Of a DNA stretch of 64,000 nucleotides, positions 57,131 to 64,000 are shown in pieces. Source of the DNA: Paraburkholderia aspalathi (GTDB lineage: Bacteria; Pseudomonadota; Gammaproteobacteria; Burkholderiales; Burkholderiaceae); NCBI RefSeq assembly GCF_900116445.1, contig NZ_FPBH01000001.1:1-64000 (forward strand), given 5' to 3'. The notes under the pieces are model-generated. The model made no database searches and was not told the DNA's origin. It saw nothing but the letters and a program-made list of their open reading frames with translations. The translations under genes and the position numbers were made by a program. Every line of letters starts with the position of its first letter. Within the stretch, counting starts at the first letter, position 1.

Positions 57131-58447
57131 ATGAATTCACTTGCACAAGAGCCGTCGGCGGGTCCGCCGCTCAGCAACGTGCTGCGCATCACGCTGGTGT
57201 GCTTCGCGGTGTCGATGATCGACGGCTTCGACACGCTGATGCTGTCGTTCGTCGCGCCCTTGCTGGCGAAGTCGCTGCAGATCGATCACGCCACACTCGG
57301 CCGCGTGTTCGGCGCCGGTTTCATCGGCACGGTGCTCGGCTCGCTGATCATCGGCCCGCTCGCAGACCGTTTCGGCCGACGGCCGATGTTGCTGCTGGCG
57401 CTCGCCGTAACCGGCATTTTCACGCTGGGCTGTGCCTTTGCCACATCGGCAACGATGCTGGCCGCGCTCCGGTTTATCGGCGGGCTCGGCATGGGCGGCG
57501 CCATTCCGCCGGTGGCGGCGATCACGGCCGAGAGCGGTTCGCCGCAACGCCGCTCTTCGCTGGTGATTCTGATGTTCATCGGCTTTCCGCTCGGCGCGGT
57601 GGTGGGCGGCGCGATCACCGCGGCGTTGATGGTGCGCTTCGGCTGGCCCTTCGTGTTCCTGATGGGCGGCACGTTCGCCTTGCTCGCCATGATTCCGGTG
57701 CTGCTCGTGATTCCGGCGCAAACCGTGAGCCGCGCAGAACGGGTGGCCGCGCGATTGCATGCGGCGCGCGGTCTGAGCGTGATCGGCGGCGTGTTTGCCG
57801 GTGGCCGGCTGCCGGCAACGTTGGCGCTGTGGTTCGGCGTGTTGTCGAGCATGATCCTGTCGGGCTTCCTGGTCAGCTTCATGCCGACCATTCTCAACAT
57901 GAACGGCGTCGAACCGGGCCGCGCGGCGCTCGGTTCGGTCGTGCTCAATTTCGGCGCGATCGGCGGCGCGCTGGTGATTTCCACTCTGGTCGGCAAGCGC
58001 GGGCCGTTCGTGCCGGTGGCGATTTCCTTTCTGGGTGGCGCTGTGTTGACGGTGGCGTTAGGCCAGATCATCGGTGCGGGCAATGTCGCGCTTGCGATGC
58101 TGTTTGCCGTCGGCGGGTTTCTGGTCGGCGGGCAATTGACGTTTCCGGCGATTGCCAGCTATCTCTTTCCCGCTAACGTGCGGGCGGCCGGTGTCGGCTG
58201 GACGCTGGCAATCGGACGCATCGGTTCGATCGTCGGGCCTGTGGTGGGCGGCATTCTGCTGTCGCAGCATCTGTCGTTCGAAGCACTTTTCATGCTGGCG
58301 GCGATCCTCGCCGTAGGCGCGGCGTTCGGCATTATTCTCGCCAATGTGCTGCGGCCGCGTGAAACAGAGAGTGGCGCGGTCACGCCGACTGCGTCGTTTG
58401 CGATCACGGGTTCGGAGTTGGGAGAGGCGGGTCATGGCAAGAACTGA
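57131..58447 (+). CDS. MFS transporter (aromatic acid:H+ symporter type)
   Basis: 438-residue major facilitator with twelve predicted helices, inner membrane. AAHS-type features: AVSMIDGFDTLMLSFVAPLL near the start, the loop motif GPLADRFGRRPMLLLA, GGLGMGGAIPPVAAITAE and LFPANVRAAGVGWTLAIGRI. That subfamily imports aromatic or related acids. ATG 57131 has AAGGAG nine bases upstream; 57104 is an alternative. The long upstream frame overlaps the previous gene and is rejected. Its 3' end overlaps the propeller gene by 14 bases. Confidence 0.9.
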   Translation: MNSLAQEPSAGPPLSNVLRITLVCFAVSMIDGFDTLMLSFVAPLLAKSLQIDHATLGRVFGAGFIGTVLGSLIIGPLADRFGRRPMLLLALAVTGIFTLGCAFATSATMLAALRFIGGLGMGGAIPPVAAITAESGSPQRRSSLVILMFIGFPLGAVVGGAITAALMVRFGWPFVFLMGGTFALLAMIPVLLVIPAQTVSRAERVAARLHAARGLSVIGGVFAGGRLPATLALWFGVLSSMILSGFLVSFMPTILNMNGVEPGRAALGSVVLNFGAIGGALVISTLVGKRGPFVPVAISFLGGAVLTVALGQIIGAGNVALAMLFAVGGFLVGGQLTFPAIASYLFPANVRAAGVGWTLAIGRIGSIVGPVVGGILLSQHLSFEALFMLAAILAVGAAFGIILANVLRPRETESGAVTPTASFAITGSELGEAGHGKN

Positions 58448-59540
58448 ATTAGGCGCGGGTCTGCTCACCAGGTTGCAGGAGCTGCCGACCAGCGGCGCGC
58501 GCGCAGTCGAAGTCTTTACGACGGACGAGGGCACCTTTCTCGGCGTCCCGCAACTCGCGCGCGATGTGCCGGGTGAGGCGCCTTACATGAACGGTGGCGA
58601 CAGCGACATCGAAGCACCGATCTACCGCTGGCAGGACGGCCGTTTCGTCGAGCATGAAGCGCTGCCCTTGCCCGGCGGCGAAGACATCGAGTACTTCGAA
58701 ATCGACGGCCGGCGCTTTCTCGCGGTGGCGGGCATTCGAACCGGCAAGGGGCCATACGATCTCGATACCGATGCGGTGCTGTATGAACGGATCGCCGGCG
58801 CATGGGTGCCATTGCAAAGCTTTCCGGTATTCGGGGCGAAGCAGTGGACGGCTTTCTCGTTCGACTCGCGTCATTTCCTCGGCTTGTCGCAAGGCGTGGT
58901 GGTCGACGGTGTCGTGCCGAAACATCCTCGCGAGTCGTGCCTGTTCGAGTGGAATGGCGAGCGCTTCGTGCCGTTCCAGACTTTCAATGGAAAGTGGGGC
59001 TACAACTTCGCTTTCGTGTCATTCGGTGGCGAGCACTATCTCGCGTATGCGGACCACGTTAGCGGGTCGTCGGTGAATCGCTGGAATGGCGAGAAGTTTG
59101 TCCCGCTGCAAACGTTCGAGGAAAACGGTGGCCGCGCGTTCCGCTTTTTCGAAGCCGACGGCGCGCTCTGGATGCTGCACGCGAACCTGCTCAAACACAC
59201 CACGCTGTATCGATTCGACGGCGCGCGATTCGTCGAGACGCAGGTGCTGGGCGGCCCAGGCGGGCGCGAACTGTGTCTGATCGACGGCAAGGAGGGGCGC
59301 TATCTGGTGCGCGTGTGCTTTATCACCGGCACGCCGAAAGCACCGGTTGTCGTGCCGCAATCGGAGATTTTCCGCTGGCGCGATGGGTGCTTCGAACTGG
59401 TGGGCGATTTCGCGACATCCGCTGCGACCGACGCCGCCAGCTTCGTCGATGACGGTCAGCGCTATCTGGTGGTCAGCAACAGCCTGAGTGAAGCGATCCG
59501 CTTTCGCACTGATTCGACGTTATACCGGTTCAACGGTTAG
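58434..59540 (+). CDS. EAR/EPTP-repeat beta-propeller protein
   Basis: 368-residue protein made almost entirely of repeats of about 45-50 residues. Each starts with an aromatic strand (IYRWQDGRFV, LYERIAGAWV, LFEWNGERFV, VNRWNGEKFV, LYRFDGARFV, IFRWRDGCFE) and continues with a conserved QTF/QSF position and a (F/Y)LAVAN-like end. Together with a terminal half-blade at each end this makes seven blades. This is the EAR/EPTP (epilepsy-associated repeat) propeller family, better known from animals and uncommon in bacteria. No signal peptide was seen. ATG 58434 follows GGGAGAGGCGGGTC. Sixth position of the catabolic cluster; ligand or enzyme function unknown. Confidence 0.85.
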   Translation: MARTELGAGLLTRLQELPTSGARAVEVFTTDEGTFLGVPQLARDVPGEAPYMNGGDSDIEAPIYRWQDGRFVEHEALPLPGGEDIEYFEIDGRRFLAVAGIRTGKGPYDLDTDAVLYERIAGAWVPLQSFPVFGAKQWTAFSFDSRHFLGLSQGVVVDGVVPKHPRESCLFEWNGERFVPFQTFNGKWGYNFAFVSFGGEHYLAYADHVSGSSVNRWNGEKFVPLQTFEENGGRAFRFFEADGALWMLHANLLKHTTLYRFDGARFVETQVLGGPGGRELCLIDGKEGRYLVRVCFITGTPKAPVVVPQSEIFRWRDGCFELVGDFATSAATDAASFVDDGQRYLVVSNSLSEAIRFRTDSTLYRFNG

Positions 59541-59562
59541 CGCCTAAACGACATCCCCAGCG

Positions 59563-59597
59563 CCCGGCCGTCCGCCGGGCATTCCCGACAGGGAACA
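59563..59597 (+). terminator. Two hairpins after the propeller gene
   Basis: GCCCGGC-CGTCC-GCCGGGC at 59563-59581, then TTCCC-GACA-GGGAA at 59584-59597. No T-run follows, so a terminator or attenuation role before the porin gene is only likely. Confidence 0.45.
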
Positions 59598-59662
59598 GAT
59601 ATCCCTTCTGCGAGGGAGGGCACCGTTTTGCCTTTTAAAAATAAAACCACTGGAGACGAGCA

Positions 59663-60778
59663 ATGAAAAAGTTTGCCTTGAGCTTAAGCGCATCCGCTGT
59701 ACTGGCATTGAGCATGAGCAGCCAGATTGCGCACGCACAAAGCAGCGTGACGCTGTACGGCATTATCGATGCGGGCATTACCTACTTCAGCAACGTGAAC
59801 GGTCATTCGAACTTCGTCGCCAACGACGGCTCGATCCAGTCGAATCGCTGGGGCCTGCGCGGTGTGGAAGATATCGGCGGCGGCACGCGCGTCGTCTTCG
59901 TGCTGGAGAACGGCTTCAATCTGTACTCGGGCACGATGGTGCAATCGGGCGTGCTGTTTAGCCGGCAGGCGTGGTTGGGTATCGAGAATTCAACGTACGG
60001 CCGCTTCACGCTCGGCAAGCAATACGACTTCTTCTGGGACAACCTCACGCAGTTTGCGATGGGGCAGGTCGCCGGTCAGTACTCGTGGCATCCGGGCGAC
60101 TTCGATCACCTTGCGGGCACGCTGCATATCAATAACGCGATCAAGTACACGTCGCCGAACTACCTGGGATTGCAGGCAGGCGCGCTGTATGCATTTCCTT
60201 CGCAATCCGTATCAGCGGGAACGGGACGTGTGATTGCATTTGGGCTGCGTTATTCGAACGGTCCGTTGAACCTCGGCGCCGCGTACACCGATACGCATGA
60301 TCTCGGGCTGAATGGGCCGAGCCAGGCCGGCACAACGTTCTTCCCCAATCTGCCTGCCACGCCTGTGCTGGCAAGCAGCGTCAGCAGCTTCGGTGTGGGC
60401 GGCAGCTATCGCTTTGGCAGGAGCCTGACGCGCTTGCTGTTCACCGATACGCACTTCCGCATCGGCCACGACAACGGCTCGATGCCGACCTATGAAGTGA
60501 ACGAGGTGTTTCAACTCACCCCCGCCACGACGCTGATGGGCGGCTACTGGTACAGCAAGCTCGGCTCGCAGAAGTGGCAGAACGGCACGCTCCTGCTCGA
60601 TTACGCGCTGTCGAAGCGCACCGATGTCTATACGAGTGCGACTTATCTGCGCGCATCGGGCGGCGCGGCACCGGTGTTCCTCGGCGGCGGTGCGGCGCCG
60701 GTGTTTGCCAATGGCGTGTATGTCGGCACAGGTCAGTCGTCGACCGCGGTGCGGGTGGGGCTGCGCACGCTGTTCTAG
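59663..60778 (+). CDS. Gram-negative porin (Burkholderia type)
   Basis: Outer-membrane porin of 371 residues: signal peptide to residue 25 (ALSMSSQIAHA), then SSVTLYGIIDAGITYFSNVN, the typical first strand of the trimeric OmpC-like porins of Burkholderia. The end VGLRTLF carries the C-terminal phenylalanine needed for assembly. The sequence alternates amphipathic strands throughout (GVGGSYRFGRSLTRLLFTDT, LGSQKWQNGTLLLDYALSKR). ATG preceded by GGAGACGAGCA. Probably supplies substrate entry for the catabolic module. Confidence 0.92.
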   Translation: MKKFALSLSASAVLALSMSSQIAHAQSSVTLYGIIDAGITYFSNVNGHSNFVANDGSIQSNRWGLRGVEDIGGGTRVVFVLENGFNLYSGTMVQSGVLFSRQAWLGIENSTYGRFTLGKQYDFFWDNLTQFAMGQVAGQYSWHPGDFDHLAGTLHINNAIKYTSPNYLGLQAGALYAFPSQSVSAGTGRVIAFGLRYSNGPLNLGAAYTDTHDLGLNGPSQAGTTFFPNLPATPVLASSVSSFGVGGSYRFGRSLTRLLFTDTHFRIGHDNGSMPTYEVNEVFQLTPATTLMGGYWYSKLGSQKWQNGTLLLDYALSKRTDVYTSATYLRASGGAAPVFLGGGAAPVFANGVYVGTGQSSTAVRVGLRTLF

Positions 60779-60898
60779 GCCTGACGTGTCAGCAGTGAAG
60801 GCGCTGCGTATTGCCGCCAGCTCATTTCAAACCGCCAGTTGGACCCGATCCGGAGTAAGCGCCAGGCGGTGGCGTTCTCCGGAGTTCAGGAGACAAGC

Positions 60899-62491
60899 AT
60901 GGATACCTATCACCAGCGCGTCATTCGATGGTTCATTGCAATAGCGATTCCACTGGTCATTCTTGGGTGCGGCGGGAGTGTTCACGACACAGCGCCCGCC
61001 GACCCCACTGTCGTCAAGACCCAGCAAGGACAGGTCAAAGGCGTCACCGTCAACGGCGTGCGTGAGTTTCTCGGCTTGCGGTATGCGGCGCCGCCAACAG
61101 GCGCACTGCGCTGGAAACCTCCTGTAGTTGCGGCGGCCTACACGACGAGCATGTACGACGCGTCGCACGTCGGCTCGTCGTGTGTACAGGGGACCGCGAC
61201 GGCCCCGACCGGCAGTGAGGACTGTCTCTTCATCAACGTCTACGTTCCAGGCACTACCGCAAGCACCACGGCGTTGCCTGTGCTGTTCTGGATTCACGGT
61301 GGCGGTTTCATTGTTGGTTCCGGGTCCGCGACGGATGGCAGCGCGCTTGCCCAGAAGGCGAACGCAATTGTGGTGACGATCAATTACCGTCTCAATGCGC
61401 TGGGCTTTCTGGCTCATCCCGCGCTAGCGGCGGAAGATCCCAACGGCGCTTCCGGCGACTACGGCATCATGGACCAGACCGCCGCGCTTGCCTGGGTGCA
61501 GAAAAATATCGCGGCGTTCGGCGGCGATCCTGCCAACGTGACGATCTTCGGCGATTCGGCGGGCGGCCATTCGGTGTATGTGCAACTTGCTTCGCCCGGT
61601 GCTGCGGGTCTGTTTGCGAAGGCGGTCGCTATGAGCGGTGGCTTTAGCCGGCAGCAGGAGACCTTGCAGCAGGCTGAAACGGATGGCATTGGCTACGCCA
61701 AAACATGGGGTTGCACGGACACCACCAGCGCCGCTTGCCTGCGCAATCTGCCGGCGTCCGCACTGCTGCAAGGCAATCCCGTGGCCTGGTATGCGACGAT
61801 CGACGGCAAGGTACTGCCGAGTTCGACGAGCGCGGCATTTGCCAATGGCCAGTACAACCGCGTGCCGGTGATATCCGGTTTCACTGAGGACGAAGGAACG
61901 TACTTCGTGGCGGCGGCATTCGACGCGCAGGGCAATCCCGTCACATCCGCGGGCTACGAAACGGCGATCCAGAATTTCCTCGGCGTGCCCGGCGCCGCCA
62001 CCGCGGCGCTCTATCCGGCGAGCCAGTTCACGTCGCCGAGCCAGGCACTGGCCAAAGCCACGGGCGACTACCTGTTCACCTGCAGCGAAATGCAGGACGC
62101 CGACAACCTCGCAAAGTATTCGCCTGCGGCTTACATGTACCGCTTTTCGGATCCCGCGCCATACAGCGTACATAGCCTGATTTCATTGCTGCCGCCCACC
62201 ACCATGAATTACGGCGCCTTTCACTCATCGGACCTCGACTACTGGTGGCAACTGATCCCGAGCCCGACGGCGAACCAGGCAAGCCTGTCCACGGCGATGA
62301 CAACCGCACTTGCAGGTTTCGCGCATTCCGGTAATCCGAATTCGGGCAGCACGGTGGCGAACTGGCCGTTGTACACCTCGGCGACCCGGCAAACGCTCGA
62401 CTTCGGTTATCCGGTCTCCAACACTTACGACGCGTACACCGCGCATCAGTGCAGCTACTGGTACGGCGAGGCGCCGTCGCACGGGCTGTAG
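60899..62491 (+). CDS. Type-B carboxylesterase lipoprotein
   Basis: 530-residue serine esterase of the carboxylesterase/cholinesterase family. A lipobox ILGC puts the lipid on Cys24, so it should be anchored to a membrane in the envelope. Catalytic features: WIHGGGFIVGSGSATDGSAL (oxyanion hole), nucleophile in FGDSAGGHSVYVQL, FTEDEGTYFV and the final histidine region YGAFHSSDLDYWW. Six-plus cysteines are present (e.g. SSCVQGTA, SEDCLFIN). ATG 60899 follows GGAGACAAGC. It likely hydrolyses an ester substrate of the cluster at the cell surface; substrate unknown. Confidence 0.9.
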   Translation: MDTYHQRVIRWFIAIAIPLVILGCGGSVHDTAPADPTVVKTQQGQVKGVTVNGVREFLGLRYAAPPTGALRWKPPVVAAAYTTSMYDASHVGSSCVQGTATAPTGSEDCLFINVYVPGTTASTTALPVLFWIHGGGFIVGSGSATDGSALAQKANAIVVTINYRLNALGFLAHPALAAEDPNGASGDYGIMDQTAALAWVQKNIAAFGGDPANVTIFGDSAGGHSVYVQLASPGAAGLFAKAVAMSGGFSRQQETLQQAETDGIGYAKTWGCTDTTSAACLRNLPASALLQGNPVAWYATIDGKVLPSSTSAAFANGQYNRVPVISGFTEDEGTYFVAAAFDAQGNPVTSAGYETAIQNFLGVPGAATAALYPASQFTSPSQALAKATGDYLFTCSEMQDADNLAKYSPAAYMYRFSDPAPYSVHSLISLLPPTTMNYGAFHSSDLDYWWQLIPSPTANQASLSTAMTTALAGFAHSGNPNSGSTVANWPLYTSATRQTLDFGYPVSNTYDAYTAHQCSYWYGEAPSHGL

Positions 62492-62681
62492 CGTCTTCAG
62501 GACGGCAGGGAAGAGCGCTGGCCGTGATACATGAGTGCACCACGCGGATGCATCACGGGCAGCGCAAAACACTACTTACTGTTTGATCCGTTCTCCGAAA
62601 ACCATTCCACAAAAGCTTGTTTGCGATTCCGTATCCAGGTCGCTAGATTCATTTGTATCGCAATGAATCGACGGAGGCCAT

Positions 62682-62930
62682 ATGGCCACACTTTCAGCGA
62701 CGCTAATCTGGAGCGGACTTCGGCATCCTGTGCGAAGCCTGCAGAATCAATTGTCAAAACGCCCGCCCGTCTCGTCTGAGCAATCCTCTGACGAGACGGC
62801 TGCCGCGGCTTATACCTCTCCGTCTCCCGAACGGCTCGAACGCATTGCGGCTTACGCGCGCTGCGGCTATTTCCATATGGAATACACCGCGGGCATGTTT
62901 GTCGTGCCGCTGGAGATCCCTCGGGAATAA
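62682..62930 (+). CDS. Small hypothetical protein
   Basis: 82-residue frame of unknown function: MATLSATLIWSGLRHPVRSL, then SERLERIAAYARCGYFHMEY-like end (ERLERIAAYARCGYFHMEYT) and a short tail. Preceded by GGAGG at a reasonable distance. No domain recognised. Confidence is moderate because it is short and isolated between the esterase and the rhodanese. Confidence 0.45.
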   Translation: MATLSATLIWSGLRHPVRSLQNQLSKRPPVSSEQSSDETAAAAYTSPSPERLERIAAYARCGYFHMEYTAGMFVVPLEIPRE

Positions 62931-63150
62931 CGCGCGGGGCGGCGGTGGCGTGGCAATTCCGCGGCGAACGGGCAGAGCAGGGGCGCTGCAAGCCGGAGCA
63001 TCCGAACCGATGCTTCTTTAGAAATGACAATTAATTGGTTCGGCTTCGGCTGACTCTCTTTCATAGTGTCTTCTGATGGCTATAGGCGGTTGCATTCGCA
63101 GATGGCTTAGACCCGCGCGTACTGATTCGCGCGATATCGACGGAGACATC

Positions 63151-63618
63151 ATGACGCTTGAACTCGCAGAACGCCCCACGCTTGCACTGCTCGAAGCCGC
63201 CCGTGCGAAAGCCGCGGAAGCCGGCTTGCCCTATGCCGGTGGCCTGTCGCCACAGGATGCGTGGGCGCTCGTCCAGGCCGGCGACGCCGTGCTGGTGGAC
63301 GTGCGCACCGCCGAAGAACGCAAATTCGTCGGACTCGTGCCGGACAGTCTGCATGTCGCGTGGGCGACGGGCACGAGCCTGACGCGCAATCCGCGTTTCG
63401 TGCGTGAACTGGAAGCGAAAACCGGCAAGGACGCCGTCGTGCTGCTGCTGTGCCGCAGCGGCAACCGCTCGGCACTGGCCGCCGAGGCCGCGGCGAAAGC
63501 CGGCTTCACGCAGGTATTCAATGTTCTGGAAGGCTTTGAAGGGGAACTGGACGGCACGCAACGGCGCGGCGCCAGCAATGGTTGGCGCTTTCATGGCCTG
63601 CCGTGGATTCAGGACTGA
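63151..63618 (+). CDS. Rhodanese-like sulfurtransferase
   Basis: 155-residue single-domain rhodanese: VLVDVRTAEERKFVGLVPDS before the active-site loop CRSGNRSALAAEAAAKAGFT, which holds the catalytic cysteine (about C110) and the CxxGxR pattern of sulfide or thiosulfate transferases. ATG 63151 follows GGAGACATC; the frame to 63076 is not supported. It lies 42 bases before a serine acetyltransferase gene, so the two may act together in sulfur assimilation. Confidence 0.9.
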   Translation: MTLELAERPTLALLEAARAKAAEAGLPYAGGLSPQDAWALVQAGDAVLVDVRTAEERKFVGLVPDSLHVAWATGTSLTRNPRFVRELEAKTGKDAVVLLLCRSGNRSALAAEAAAKAGFTQVFNVLEGFEGELDGTQRRGASNGWRFHGLPWIQD

Positions 63619-63660
63619 CAGTCTGATCGTTCATGCTGCACTTTACGGGGAGTAACCGCT

Positions 63661-64000
63661 GTGGCTGTGTTTGACGTCGATGAAATTGTTCACGCGCTTC
63701 AGACGGTTCGCCAGCAATGGCGCGAAGTGCAGAAGCGCTCGCTCGAGCCGGGCGGGCGCGAATTACCGGGGCGCGAAGCGCTCTCGGAGGTCATCGACAC
63801 GCTGAAGGGCGTGCTTTTTCCGATGCGGCTCGGACCACCCGATCTGCGCCAGGAAAGCGAAAACTTCTATGTCGGCCATGCGCTCGACGCCGCGCTGCAT
63901 GCGTTGCTGAGTCAGGCGCGTCTGGAGTTTCACTATCGCAGCCGCCATCAACCGCCGCCCGCCGCCACGATCGAGGCGCAGGCCGGTATCGCGGTGCGCG
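63661..64000 (+). CDS. Serine O-acetyltransferase, EpsC/SrpH type (5' part)
   Basis: Partial gene running off the window; 113 codons are present. Start GTG 63661 follows GGGGAG. The N-terminal helical part reads VDEIVHALQTVRQQWREVQK, LSEVIDTLKGVLFPMRLGPP and ESENFYVGHALDAALHALLS, and matches the N-terminal domain of EpsC-type serine acetyltransferases that make O-acetylserine for cysteine synthesis. The hexapeptide-repeat catalytic domain would follow downstream. Neighbouring the rhodanese fits a cysteine/sulfur role. Confidence 0.75.
   Translation, partial: MAVFDVDEIVHALQTVRQQWREVQKRSLEPGGRELPGREALSEVIDTLKGVLFPMRLGPPDLRQESENFYVGHALDAALHALLSQARLEFHYRSRHQPPPAATIEAQAGIAVR

Overview
The window is GC-rich and densely coded, and it reads as a chromosomal stretch of a Burkholderiaceae bacterium, most likely Paraburkholderia. 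The basis is gene content and order: an arginine-uptake/argR/aru succinyl-transferase locus, mdtABC-type RND efflux, a Burkholderia-type trimeric porin, AtoE, an EpsC-like serine acetyltransferase, and many small envelope and stress proteins typical of the genus. The genus is an inference. No rRNA, tRNA or CRISPR array was seen.

Layout. 1-960: a possible insertion-sequence end and copy A of a large imperfect palindromic repeat. 961-14526: basic amino acid ABC transporter (hisQ, hisM, hisP), argR-type regulator and the arginine succinyltransferase operon aruC-aruF-aruG-astD-astB-astE, then a GST/LysR pair and a detached periplasmic binding protein. 14618-22138: acetoacetate decarboxylase and four EAL/HDOD/GGDEF signalling genes. 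22278-23409: a peroxiredoxin and a membrane protein. 23410-24235: repeat copy B, filling the space between two convergent genes. 24236-33324: an mdtABC operon read leftward and an IclR regulator. 33400-33770: an apparently gene-free stretch ending in two tandem intrinsic terminators (possible small RNA).

34075-41277 is an accessory island of small envelope/stress proteins, many under 110 residues and several too short for routine ORF calling. Four of its genes have sigma-54-like -24/-12 sequences. 41422-46205 holds an AraC regulator, glyoxalase, NTF2-like and cupin proteins, AtoE and three overlapping small genes next to a near-consensus LexA box. 46713-47929 is the most striking part: a second tryptophanyl-tRNA synthetase gene preceded by a classical trp attenuator. 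It has a 16-residue leader peptide with tandem Trp codons, an antiterminator and a terminator, and a promoter placed so that the leader peptide is probably leaderless.

48077-53109 holds hypothetical proteins, PlsC, a patatin, a diguanylate cyclase and an internally deleted LysR gene. 53215-62491 is a coherent catabolic/transport module. A LysR regulator with two tandem palindromic operators diverges from an HpaI-type aldolase, a TIM-barrel hydrolase, an unrecognised 383-residue protein, an MFS transporter, an EAR-repeat beta-propeller, a porin and a type-B carboxylesterase lipoprotein. The window ends with a small hypothetical gene, a rhodanese and the 5' part of a serine acetyltransferase gene.
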